Part shown: positions 49,520 to 57,779 of the stretch, piece after piece
Numbering within the stretch: position 1 is the first letter of the stretch
Layout: each line of letters begins with the position of its first letter
Assembly (NCBI GenBank): GCA_002082245.2
Contig: NBTC02000002.1
Span: 2,294,001-2,358,000 of the forward strand
Length of the DNA stretch: 64,000 bases
Origin: Yersinia enterocolitica
Lineage (GTDB): Bacteria > Pseudomonadota > Gammaproteobacteria > Enterobacterales > Enterobacteriaceae
Reading direction: 5' to 3'
Notes under the pieces: model-generated
Told to the model about the DNA's origin: nothing
What the model saw: the letters and a program-made list of their open reading frames with translations, nothing else
Databases searched by the model: none
Position numbers and translations under genes: made by a program

Positions 49520-49549
49520 TTGACAATAACTCTGATTACTTTTTATAGT
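49520..49549 (+). promoter_or_regulatory. sigma-70 promoter of the amide module
   Basis: Perfect -35 TTGACA (49520-49525), 18-base spacer, -10 TATAGT (49544-49549). It would start transcription near 49556 and give a leader of about 135 bases. Confidence 0.65.
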
Positions 49550-49605
49550 GACCCTGACTTCTCCGCAAGAACGCCAACGTTGTCGGCTTGTGGTTATGGC
49601 AATAG

Positions 49606-49647
49606 AGCCCTCGCAATGTCATCTGACTTTGCCGGGCTTTTTTTTTG
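49606..49647 (+). terminator. leader terminator (attenuator) before the amide module
   Basis: Arms AGCCC(TC)GCAA(T)GTC and GAC(T)TTGC(C)GGGCT pair over 12 positions around an ATCT loop and run into TTTTTTTTT. It lies between the promoter and the first gene, so it must be overcome for expression. A small hairpin GGC-AATAGA-GCC (49598-49609) uses the same GCC and would exclude it. An AmiR-like antiterminator is encoded downstream. Confidence 0.75.
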
Positions 49648-49691
49648 GCTTTTTTTCAGACCCACTTTTTTAACCAATATCAGGGGTACTT

Positions 49692-50954
49692 ATGTCCAGA
49701 ATAAAACGGTCAAGAATAAAATGTCATTACGCTGCGCTCTCAATCGCGCTGGCAACTGCATTTGCCGTGACCTACTCAGGTATGACGATCGCGGCAGAAA
49801 AACCGGTGAAAATTGGTTTATTGGAAGATGCTTCCGGTAACTTTGCTTTGCCGGTTATTCCCAAAATTCATGCTACAGAACTGGCAGTAGAAGAAATCAA
49901 TGCCAAAGGCGGCATACTCGGACGCCCAATCGAGTTGGTCAAATACGATACGCAATCCGATAACACCCGCTTTCAACAAATGGCTCGCCGCTTAATTAAA
50001 AATGACAAAGTAGATGTGATATTCGGGGCGTTTTCCAGTGCCTCACGCGAAGCTATCCGCCCGATAATGGACCGTGAAAAGCAGCTCTACTGGTATAACA
50101 ATCAGTATGAAGGCGGCGTGTGTGACTCCAATGTTTTCGTCACCGGCGCCGTGCCTGAACAGCAGTTCTCAACCCTGATCCCATGGATGATGGAGAAGTA
50201 CGGCAAAAAAGTTTACACCATTGCTGCCGACTATAACTTCGGGCAAATCTCAGCTGAATGGGTACGCAAAATTGTGGAAGAGAATGGCGGCACCATGGTG
50301 GGTGAGGAGTTTATTCCGCTGAGTGTTTCGCAATTTGGTCAAACCATTCAGAACATCCAGAAAGCCAAACCTGATTTCGTGATGACTTTGCTGGTCGGAG
50401 CGAACCAATCTTCTTATTACGAGCAACAAGCCGCAGCAAAATTGAACTTGCCGATGGGGAGTTCAGTTAACGTCGGCCAAGCTTATGAGCACAAACGCTT
50501 TAAAGCCCCGGCACTGAAAGATATGTATATCACGGCTAACTACATTGAAGAGGTGGATAGCCCCGCCAGTAATGATTTCAAACAGCGTTTTCACGCCAAA
50601 TTCCCGAATGAACCGTACATCAATCAGGAAGCGGCCAATGCCTACGACGCAGTTTATCTGTACAAAGCGGCGGTAGAAAAAGCGGGCAGCACCGATATGG
50701 ACGCGGTGCGTAAATCACTGGAAAGTGGTGATATCTGTACTGATGGCCCTTCAGGAAAAGTCTGTATCGATCCGAAAAGCCATCATTTGAGCCACACCAT
50801 CTATCTGGCTCATGTCAAAGATGACCACTCAATCGAGATCCCGAAAGTGTGGGCCGATATCAAACCGTATTGGTTGGGTGAGGCCGGTTGTAACTTGCCG
50901 GTGAAACCGGATAACAGCCAATACACACCATCATCTCCGCCGAAAAAGGCCTAA
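49692..50954 (+). CDS. amide/urea-type ABC transporter binding protein
   Basis: 420 residues with a basic signal region and cleavage after GMTIAA. The mature protein is a type I binding fold of the UrtA/FmdD/AmiC group: VKIGLLEDASGNFALPVIPKIHATELAVEEIN, DVIFGAFSSASREAIRPIMD, LYWYNNQYEGGVCDSN. Such proteins bind urea or short-chain amides. It shares much of its sequence plan with the cytoplasmic sensor at 55932. First gene of the module, an AGGGG site upstream. Confidence 0.88.
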   Translation: MSRIKRSRIKCHYAALSIALATAFAVTYSGMTIAAEKPVKIGLLEDASGNFALPVIPKIHATELAVEEINAKGGILGRPIELVKYDTQSDNTRFQQMARRLIKNDKVDVIFGAFSSASREAIRPIMDREKQLYWYNNQYEGGVCDSNVFVTGAVPEQQFSTLIPWMMEKYGKKVYTIAADYNFGQISAEWVRKIVEENGGTMVGEEFIPLSVSQFGQTIQNIQKAKPDFVMTLLVGANQSSYYEQQAAAKLNLPMGSSVNVGQAYEHKRFKAPALKDMYITANYIEEVDSPASNDFKQRFHAKFPNEPYINQEAANAYDAVYLYKAAVEKAGSTDMDAVRKSLESGDICTDGPSGKVCIDPKSHHLSHTIYLAHVKDDHSIEIPKVWADIKPYWLGEAGCNLPVKPDNSQYTPSSPPKKA

Positions 50955-51118
50955 ACCACGCTAATGACAAAGCTATTGATAGCTTGGTGAGTGAAGGGGG
51001 GACCACACCTCGGGGCGCTCCGGTGGCTTACGCACTTGTATTTGAAACTAAGAGCGATCCCAGCGGCACGTTTCCCCTTCATTTGACTTTGTCAGCAGTT
51101 TGAACGGGCTATTTTATA

Positions 51119-51146
51119 GGGAAGTCGCCGCTTGAGCGGGCTTCCC
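51119..51146. terminator. stem-loop after the binding-protein gene
   Basis: GGGAAG...CTTCCC with inner GCCGC-TTGA-GCGGG pairing, between the binding-protein and first permease genes; no T-run, so probably partial termination or mRNA protection. Confidence 0.5.
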
Positions 51147-51198
51147 TGTGTTATCCATTTTCAATAGTGTCAATCAGGACACCAGGGATTGCCAAACG

Positions 51199-52068
51199 AT
51201 GTTAACGCTATCCTTTCTCTATTCGGTGATTTATCAGTTTGGCGATAACTTCGCCTATCTGGTGCTGGCAGCACTAGGGCTGGCGGTTATTTTTGGCATG
51301 ATGGGCGTGATAAATCTGGCACATGGCGAATTCATTATGTGTGGTGCTTATGTCACCATCCTGATGAACAAAGCAGGCTTGCCACTGCCTTTTGCCATGC
51401 TCGCCGGTACCTTAGCGGCGGCGTTCTTCGGCGGGGTGGTCGAGCGCCTTGTGGTGCGCCATCTCTATGGCCGTTTGTATGATTCGGTGGTGGCGACGTG
51501 GGCTATCAGCCTGATTGTGCAGCAAAGTATGTTGCTGATCGCCGGTCCATCACTGGAGGGATTGTCTACGCCTTTCGGCTCTTTCACCCTTGGCGAATAC
51601 TCGTTTGCCACTTACCGCGCATTACTGCCCTTTTTCGCCATTGCCATATTAATGGTGCTCTATTGGCTGTTCTTCCACACCAATTACGGCGTCTGTGCCA
51701 GAGCTACCATTCAAAACGCCCGCATGGCCTCCTGCCTGGGGTTAGAAACTGATCGTATTTATACCCTGACATTCGCGCTGGGCGCAGGGCTGGCGGGGCT
51801 CGCAGGGGCCATTTATGCCCCGACGCTAACCGCCGTACCCACCATGGGCAGCAGCTTTATTGTTCAAGCCTTTGTTTCGGTAGTGGTCGGTGGCGCCAAT
51901 GTACTTGTTGGCACCATTCCTGCAGCGATTGCCTTAGGTGCGATACAAACCGGGCTGAACTCCTGGTATGGGCAACTGGCGGGGCAAATTGGCTTACTGG
52001 TCACCGCTGTCTTGGTTATCCGCTTACTGCCTAACGGTATTGGCAGCCTGTTTACCCGTAACCGCTAG
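51199..52068 (+). CDS. branched-chain-type ABC permease (UrtB-like)
   Basis: 289 residues, LivH/UrtB-type permease with about eight membrane segments; GLAVIFGMMGVINLAHGEFIMCGAYV near the start and FVSVVVGGANVLVGTIPAA near the end are typical. The start at 51199 (MLTLSFLYSV) is preceded by a weak AGGGA site; an in-frame ATG-like codon at 51148 is possible but adds non-homologous residues. Confidence 0.87.
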   Translation: MLTLSFLYSVIYQFGDNFAYLVLAALGLAVIFGMMGVINLAHGEFIMCGAYVTILMNKAGLPLPFAMLAGTLAAAFFGGVVERLVVRHLYGRLYDSVVATWAISLIVQQSMLLIAGPSLEGLSTPFGSFTLGEYSFATYRALLPFFAIAILMVLYWLFFHTNYGVCARATIQNARMASCLGLETDRIYTLTFALGAGLAGLAGAIYAPTLTAVPTMGSSFIVQAFVSVVVGGANVLVGTIPAAIALGAIQTGLNSWYGQLAGQIGLLVTAVLVIRLLPNGIGSLFTRNR

Positions 52069-52077
52069 GAGCCTAAT

Positions 52078-53136
52078 GTGACAATGACCTCTGTTAATTT
52101 ATCGACGGTGAAGCAACGCACGCCCTCCACCACTCGGCTGGCGGCAATGTTAATTCTGGCCGGCGCACTCGCGCTGCCGTTAGTGGTCGATAGCGCCATG
52201 ATAGGCGACTTCTCCTACTTCCTACTCTGGACCTTCTGTGCCATCGGATTGGCCGCAATGTGGGGGCATGGCGGCATTTTATCTTTCGGGCAGACCGCCT
52301 TCTTTGGCCTTGCCGGTTACACCTATGGCGTGATGACGCTGAATTTTGGCGATGGGGTACTCTCCACCTGGTCGGGGCTGGTCATGGCACTGCTAGTGGC
52401 TGCCACCGTGGCGGCGGCACTGGGCTATCTGATGTTTTACGGCGGGGTGACCGGTATTTTTATCGGCATTGTGACGCTCTCTTTCACGCTGGTATTGGAA
52501 ACCTTTATGTCCCAGACCGCAGGCCCGCAATGGGCTATCGGCAGCGCGCGACTGAATGGGTTTAATGGTATGTCAGGTATGCCGCCACTCTCCCTACCGT
52601 GGTTTGGCGGCGAATTACTGACACTGGAAGGCAATGCGTTCTACTACCTGATTATCGTGCTGCTCGCGGGGGTTTATTGGGCTGTTCGGCGCTTATTGCG
52701 CTCCGATTTTGGCCTGACACTGGCCTCTATTCGTGAGAACCCACGTCGGGCAGAAATGCTCGGTATTGATATCCGCCGCTACCAATTACTGGTGTTCGTG
52801 CTGGGTGGCGTGCTCTCCGGGTTATCCGGCGCACTTTATACCCTGTGGGGTTCTTACATTACCCCCTCTTCCATGGGGCTAACTGCCGCCGCGATGCCGG
52901 TTATCTGGGTAGCGACCGCTGGGCGTAAAAACATTTTCGGCACTGTGGTCATCACAGCCCTGCTGGTGTGGTTATCCCAATGGTTGGCTATCTATGGCAG
53001 CGAATACGCCATGATCCTGCTGGGGGCCATTCTGCTGTTTGTCGTGCTGGCCGCCCCTAATGGTCTATTACCTTGGCTGGCAGAAAAAATCACCCGCTTA
53101 TCTGCCGCACGTCAGAAGAAAGGGGAATCGCTATGA
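52078..53136 (+). CDS. branched-chain-type ABC permease (UrtC-like)
   Basis: 352 residues, LivM/UrtC-type with about ten membrane segments: LAAMWGHGGILSFGQTAFFGLAGYTYG, SIRENPRRAEMLGIDIRRYQLLVFV. Starts with GTG six bases after AGGAG; an ATG two codons later is possible. Overlaps the next ATPase gene by four bases. Confidence 0.9.
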   Translation: MTMTSVNLSTVKQRTPSTTRLAAMLILAGALALPLVVDSAMIGDFSYFLLWTFCAIGLAAMWGHGGILSFGQTAFFGLAGYTYGVMTLNFGDGVLSTWSGLVMALLVAATVAAALGYLMFYGGVTGIFIGIVTLSFTLVLETFMSQTAGPQWAIGSARLNGFNGMSGMPPLSLPWFGGELLTLEGNAFYYLIIVLLAGVYWAVRRLLRSDFGLTLASIRENPRRAEMLGIDIRRYQLLVFVLGGVLSGLSGALYTLWGSYITPSSMGLTAAAMPVIWVATAGRKNIFGTVVITALLVWLSQWLAIYGSEYAMILLGAILLFVVLAAPNGLLPWLAEKITRLSAARQKKGESL

Positions 53137-53867
53137 ATCAGGCATCACAGGATCTGATCCTCGAAACCCGTGGGCTGAGTAAGCGCTTCGGTGGCATTCA
53201 GGTTATCAATAAGGTCGATTTGCAAATACGTCGCGGTGAAGTGCGCTGTGTCATTGGCCCGAATGGCGCCGGTAAAAGTACCTTTTTCAAATTACTGACT
53301 GGTGAACATACGCCAAGTGATGGGGATATCCGTTTCTTCAATCGTCGGCTGAATACTTTAGCCCCCTTCCAGCGCATCAGGATGGGCATGAGCATTAAGT
53401 TTCAGATCCCCGGTATTTTCCCTGAATTGACCGTTGAGCAACATTTGCAATTATCACTCAGCCACTTACGCCCAGAGGTTCGCTCACAAGCGGTCAGTGT
53501 CGATGAGCTACTCGAGCGCTTTAAGCTCAGCTCTGAATACCATCAGTTGGCCGGTAACTTGTCTCACGGCAAAAAACAGTGGCTGGAAATTGCGATGGCC
53601 GTGTCGCTGCAACCGACGTTGCTAATGCTTGATGAGCCAGTGGCAGGCTTATCTATTGATGAAACCTATCTCACTGGTGAGCTGATTAAGCAGATGCAGA
53701 GTGATGGTCTGACGCTGATGGTCGTGGAACACGACATGACATTCGTGCGCCAGATTGCCTCACAAGTCACGGTCCTCCATGGCGGGCAGGTTTTTGCTGA
53801 CGGCAATGCCGCCGACGTGCTGGCCCGTGAGGATGTGGCGGATATCTATTTGGGGAAAGCGGTATGA
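53133..53867 (+). CDS. ABC transporter ATPase (UrtD/LivG-like)
   Basis: 244 residues. Walker A GPNGAGKST, signature LSHGKKQWLEIAMAV (the LSHG-K-Q variant is characteristic of UrtD rather than the LSGGQ of most ATPases), Walker B LLMLDEPVAGLS. Start at 53133 with GAAAGGGG upstream; earlier in-frame codons lie in urtC-like coding sequence. Confidence 0.92.
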   Translation: MNQASQDLILETRGLSKRFGGIQVINKVDLQIRRGEVRCVIGPNGAGKSTFFKLLTGEHTPSDGDIRFFNRRLNTLAPFQRIRMGMSIKFQIPGIFPELTVEQHLQLSLSHLRPEVRSQAVSVDELLERFKLSSEYHQLAGNLSHGKKQWLEIAMAVSLQPTLLMLDEPVAGLSIDETYLTGELIKQMQSDGLTLMVVEHDMTFVRQIASQVTVLHGGQVFADGNAADVLAREDVADIYLGKAV

Positions 53868-54583
53868 ATAACGTGGTGTTGCAAATAGAGGGGCTGACCG
53901 GCGGTTATGGCGGTGGGCAAGTGCTTAATGGCGTAACACTGCAACTGCACGCCGCAGAAGTCTTAGGTTTGATTGGCCGCAATGGGGTGGGGAAAACCAC
54001 ACTGATGCGCACTTTAATTGGTGCGGTACCGACGAAACAAGGCAGCATTTTGTTGGGCGAGACTGACATCACCCTAGCCTCACCGCAGCGCCGTGCCCGC
54101 TTGGGGATTGGTTACGTCCCGCAAGGACGTGAAGTGTTTGCTGGTCTGACGGTGGCGGAGAACCTGCAAGTCGGCATGCAGTTTGTACGAGAACACCGTG
54201 AGTTTGCTAAAGACTTGCTGGAGCGGGTGCTGGATTACTTCCCCATCTTGCGCCAAAGACTCAAACAAAAAGCCGGCACCATGAGTGGCGGCGAGCAACA
54301 ACAATTGGCTATCGCCAGAGCCTTGGTCGGCTCACCCAAAGTATTACTGTTGGATGAACCCTCGGAAGGTGTTCAGCCCTCTATCGTCAATATCATTGCC
54401 GATACTCTGGTGCGCATTGCCCGCGAACTGCATGTGGCAGTGATTCTGGTTGAACAGGATATCGCAATGATCCAGCGGGCCGCACAACGGTGCGCAGTGA
54501 TGGACAAAGGCCAAATAGTAGAAAACCTGACCCAACAACAACTTTCTGATGATCTTTTAATGCGCCGTCATCTGGCTTTGTAA
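53864..54583 (+). CDS. ABC transporter ATPase (UrtE/LivF-like)
   Basis: 239 residues. Walker A GRNGVGKTT, MSGGEQQQLAIARALV, LLLDEPSEGVQPSIV, the last being the UrtE form. Overlaps the preceding gene by four bases (ATGA). Completes the five-component importer. Confidence 0.92.
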   Translation: MNNVVLQIEGLTGGYGGGQVLNGVTLQLHAAEVLGLIGRNGVGKTTLMRTLIGAVPTKQGSILLGETDITLASPQRRARLGIGYVPQGREVFAGLTVAENLQVGMQFVREHREFAKDLLERVLDYFPILRQRLKQKAGTMSGGEQQQLAIARALVGSPKVLLLDEPSEGVQPSIVNIIADTLVRIARELHVAVILVEQDIAMIQRAAQRCAVMDKGQIVENLTQQQLSDDLLMRRHLAL

Positions 54584-54594
54584 CCGGATGCCGC

Positions 54595-54720
54595 TATACC
54601 CTAAATAGTTCGAGCTTCAGGAAAGTGGCAACGAAACCAACCCAATTAGTTTAGATAAATCAATATATTGGGTGAGTGATGGCAGCCAGCGCACATGCAG
54701 CTTGAAGTATGACGAGTATA
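54595..54720 (+). repeat. palindromic intergenic repeat, copy 3
   Basis: Starts TATACCCTAAATAGTTCGAG and ends CAGCTTGAAGTATGACGAGT, with GTGAGTGATGGCAGCC in between. Lies in the gap between the importer and the amidase, so it is probably transcribed with them. Confidence 0.75.
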
Positions 54721-54738
54721 TTACGTGGAGAATTGCTA

Positions 54739-55728
54739 ATGAAATGGCTGGAAGAATCAATCATGGTCAAACGCGGTGTCGGTGCTGGACGTAAACCGGT
54801 GACCCATCATCTGACCGAAGAGATGCAAAAAGAGTTTCACTATACTATCGGCCCCTACTCAACACCGGTGCTGACCATTGAACCCGGTGATCGGGTGATT
54901 GTCGATACCCGCGATGCCTTTGAAGGTGCCATTAGCTCAGAGCAAGATATTCCGAGCCAACTGCTCAAAATGCCCTTTCTCAACCCACAAAATGGCCCGA
55001 TCATGGTCAATGGTGCCGAGAAAGGGGATGTGATCGCAGTTTATATCGAATCCATGTTGCCGCGTGGCGTTAACCCGCACGGCATCTGTGCGATGATCCC
55101 CCATTTTGGCGGGCTGACCGGAACAGATCTAACCGCCATGCTCAATGACCCACTACCAGAAAAAGTGCGCATGATTAAGCTCGATAGCGAAAAGGTCTAC
55201 TGGAGCGAGCGCCATACCCTGCCCTATAAACCCCACATTGGCACCCTAAGTGTGTCGCCAGAAATTGACTCAATCAATTCACTCACGCCGGATAATCACG
55301 GCGGGAATATGGATGTCCCGGATATCGGGCCGGGGAGCATTACTTATCTGCCGGTGCGCGCCCCCGGAGGACGCCTGTTTATTGGTGATGCTCATGCCTG
55401 TCAGGGGGATGGGGAGATTTGCGGCACCGCGGTGGAGTTCGCCTCAATCACCACCATCAAAGTGGATTTGATTAAGAACTGGCAACTCTCCTGGCCACGA
55501 ATGGAGAACGCCGAAACCATCATGAGTATCGGCAGTGCGCGCCCGTTAGAGGATGCCACCCGTATTGCTTATCGCGACCTGATTTACTGGCTGGTGGCCG
55601 ATTTTGGCTTCGAACAGTGGGATGCCTACATGTTACTGAGCCAATGCGGCAAAGTGCGGCTGGGCAACATGGTCGACCCGAAATACACCGTCGGCGCGAT
55701 GCTTAACAAAGAACTTTTAGCGCAGTAA
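54739..55728 (+). CDS. acetamidase/formamidase (FmdA family)
   Basis: 329 residues of the FmdA_AmdA family, which hydrolyses formamide, acetamide or similar short amides to the acid and ammonia. Family marks: GPYSTPVLTIEPGDRVIVDTRDAFEGAI, HGICAMIPHFGG, NHGGNMDVPDIGPGSITYLPV and IGDAHACQGDGEICGTAVEFA with conserved histidines and acids. Start at 54739 with GTGGAG upstream; the frame continues 30 bases further into the repeat. It follows the importer and precedes the sensor. Confidence 0.9.
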   Translation: MKWLEESIMVKRGVGAGRKPVTHHLTEEMQKEFHYTIGPYSTPVLTIEPGDRVIVDTRDAFEGAISSEQDIPSQLLKMPFLNPQNGPIMVNGAEKGDVIAVYIESMLPRGVNPHGICAMIPHFGGLTGTDLTAMLNDPLPEKVRMIKLDSEKVYWSERHTLPYKPHIGTLSVSPEIDSINSLTPDNHGGNMDVPDIGPGSITYLPVRAPGGRLFIGDAHACQGDGEICGTAVEFASITTIKVDLIKNWQLSWPRMENAETIMSIGSARPLEDATRIAYRDLIYWLVADFGFEQWDAYMLLSQCGKVRLGNMVDPKYTVGAMLNKELLAQ

Positions 55729-55752
55729 AAACAGCTAGCACAGTAAAAATTC

Positions 55753-55904
55753 TAGACCCTAAATAATTCGAGTTGCAGGAAGGCGGCAAGTGAGTGACAA
55801 ATCGGTCAGGAACCAATTTGAACGCTGTTTGCAGCGGCCTCGCAGAGGCGAGGCCCAGTAACGAGGGCAGCCAACACCCCTGCAGCTTGAAGTATGACGG
55901 GTAT
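55753..55904 (+). repeat. palindromic intergenic repeat, copy 4 (longer form)
   Basis: Starts TAGACCCTAAATAATTCGAG and ends CAGCTTGAAGTATGACGGGT. The centre is longer than in other copies and includes GGCCTCG-CAGAGG-CGAGGCC. It ends 28 bases before the AmiC-like gene. The open frame across it is an artefact. Confidence 0.75.
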
Positions 55905-55931
55905 TCATCGAGTTTGGATAAGCAGGTGCCT

Positions 55932-57098
55932 ATGAGTTCAGATACACCGGTCAACATTGGCTTACTGTACTCCTTCAGCGGTGTGACGGCGGCACAAGAG
56001 CTGTCGCAATGGCGGGGAGCAACACAGGCTATTGCCGAAATTAACCAAAATGGCGGCATCAACGGCAGGCCACTGAATGCGATTCATTTTGACCCACAAT
56101 CTGACGATACGCAGTTCCGTGCCTTGGCCGAACAATTGATCGTCGAACATGAGGTTAATGTGATTTTTGGCGGCTACACCTCCAGTAGCCGTAAAGCCAT
56201 GTCACCCATCGTCGAAAAGTACCGTCGGCTGCTGTTCTACTCACAACTGTATGAAGGCTTTGAGTTTTCGGAGAATATCTTTTACGGCGGCGCGGCACCT
56301 AATCAAAACTGTGTACAACTGGCGGACTATCTCACCGGGCAGTTTGGCGCGCGGGTTTATTTGATTGGCTCCCGTTATATTTACCCTTATGAATGTAATC
56401 GCAACATGCAGGAGTTAATTCTGCAACGCCACGATGGCGCGGTTATTGGCGAGCGCTATTTAGATCTGAATGCACCTTATGAGGCGTTTCTGCCCATCAT
56501 TGAGGAGATAACCAAAAAGCAGCCCGACTTCATCTTCAGTACCGTGGTAGGTCAAACAGTCCCCTTTTTGTATCAGGCTTATCAGGCTGCGGGGCTGGAT
56601 CCTGGCCGCATGCCAATTGGCAGCTTGAATACATCAGAAACCGAGATTGCCATTATGGGGGCACAAGTGGCACAGGGCCATTTCAGTTCAGCTCCCTATT
56701 TCCAAAGCATTAGCACCAAAGCAAATCAATCAGCACTTAAACAATTCCATCAACAATTCGGGCCGGAACTCACCACCGACATGAATTGGGAAGCCACTTA
56801 CAGCCAGGTGAATCTGTTTGCCAAAGCCATGGCAGAATGCGGCAGCGACCATATCTTCCCGCTGTCTGCCGCACTGCATGGGAGCCAATTTGATGCCCCT
56901 CAAGGCCGCATTCGTATTGACCCGCTGAATCAACATACCGGACTGTATCCACGCATTGGTATGGCGAATGAGCATGGGCAATTTACCGTCGTGCAGGAGT
57001 CTCGCCGTATCGTCGAACCCGACCCCTATATGACTAATCAGATTCAGGGCGATTGGGTCACGAAGTTAACGACCGTGGGGTATCCACATGCGACCTAG
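55932..57098 (+). CDS. AmiC-like cytoplasmic amide sensor
   Basis: 388 residues of the AmiC/UrtA binding fold but without a signal peptide: the protein starts MSSDTPVNIGLLYSFSGVTA. Family features: NVIFGGYTSSSRKAMSPIVEKY, LLFYSQLYEGFEFSENIFYGG. In Pseudomonas, AmiC binds amides in the cytosol and restrains the antiterminator AmiR. The next gene here is AmiR-like, overlapping by 11 bases, so the same partnership is very likely. Start at 55932 after AGCAGGTG. Confidence 0.88.
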   Translation: MSSDTPVNIGLLYSFSGVTAAQELSQWRGATQAIAEINQNGGINGRPLNAIHFDPQSDDTQFRALAEQLIVEHEVNVIFGGYTSSSRKAMSPIVEKYRRLLFYSQLYEGFEFSENIFYGGAAPNQNCVQLADYLTGQFGARVYLIGSRYIYPYECNRNMQELILQRHDGAVIGERYLDLNAPYEAFLPIIEEITKKQPDFIFSTVVGQTVPFLYQAYQAAGLDPGRMPIGSLNTSETEIAIMGAQVAQGHFSSAPYFQSISTKANQSALKQFHQQFGPELTTDMNWEATYSQVNLFAKAMAECGSDHIFPLSAALHGSQFDAPQGRIRIDPLNQHTGLYPRIGMANEHGQFTVVQESRRIVEPDPYMTNQIQGDWVTKLTTVGYPHAT

Positions 57099-57726
57099 CG
57101 ATAGCAGAATCAGTGCAACCGCCCTATTACTCAGTCGTGGGATCCGTTGTGTGGTGTTACATCCCGACGACGAAGACGGTGCCACCCTCACCAATCATTT
57201 ACGCCGAATGGGGTTTAAGGTTCAGGCTTTCTGGCCTATCCCTGAGCAACTCCCCGCCGATACGGATCTGATTTTCTATGCATTACAGTCAGATAACCCG
57301 GAACCAGATGTGTCATGGCTCAACCCTAACAAACATGCCCTGATAGCAGTTATTACCTATGAAAATCCGACATTTATTGATCAAGCACTCAATATGGGCG
57401 CGGGCACCTCGATAACCACTCCCATTCGCGCCTCAGGCTTATTGTCAGCCATGGTGTTTGCTTTACACCATGCCCAACAGCAGCGGCTGATGAGTGATCG
57501 AATCGAACGGCTGGAGAAAAAAGTGCTGGGGGTTCGCCAGGTCAGTGAGGCCAAAGCGATCCTGATGCGGATGCACAGCATTGGTGAAGAGCAGGCTTAC
57601 GACATCCTGCGCCATCAGGCCATGGATAAGCGCATTACCGTCGAAGAGATCTCGTGCGCATTGATTCAAGCCAACGATATTTTCTCTTGGACCACACCAG
57701 CGGCTGCCAATCACCGGAAGAATTGA
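57088..57726 (+). CDS. AmiR-like ANTAR antiterminator
   Basis: 212 residues: an N-terminal pseudo-receiver domain (CVVLHPDDEDGATLTNHLRRMGF), a coiled coil (RIERLEKKVLGVRQVSEAKAIL) and a C-terminal ANTAR RNA-binding domain (LMRMHSIGEEQAYDILRHQAM...ITVEEISCALI). ANTAR proteins bind leader RNA hairpins and stop terminator formation. The leader terminator at 49606 is a fitting target. Released by the AmiC-like partner on amide binding, by analogy. Confidence 0.88.
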   Translation: MRPSDSRISATALLLSRGIRCVVLHPDDEDGATLTNHLRRMGFKVQAFWPIPEQLPADTDLIFYALQSDNPEPDVSWLNPNKHALIAVITYENPTFIDQALNMGAGTSITTPIRASGLLSAMVFALHHAQQQRLMSDRIERLEKKVLGVRQVSEAKAILMRMHSIGEEQAYDILRHQAMDKRITVEEISCALIQANDIFSWTTPAAANHRKN

Positions 57727-57779
57727 GTTTAATTGCCGCTATATGCCGAACCTAAAATTTATTATTTATGAGGATCATC

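Larger units (their letters stand above)
49204..49691. other. intergenic region and leader before the amide module
   Basis: 488 bases: the fumarase terminator (49208-49243), a 3 x 15-base tandem repeat (49246-49290), a stretch without clear features, a promoter (49520-49549) and a leader with an intrinsic terminator (49606-49647) ending 45 bases before the binding-protein gene. Confidence 0.65.

Noticed and set aside
55794..55931. Longer N-terminus for the AmiC-like protein
   Set aside because: The extra 46 codons are the intergenic repeat read through; homology and the ribosome site begin at 55932.
57768..57779. ATG at 57768 as nitrilase start
   Set aside because: No ribosome site precedes it, whereas a GAGG motif within these bases fits the ATG at 57780.
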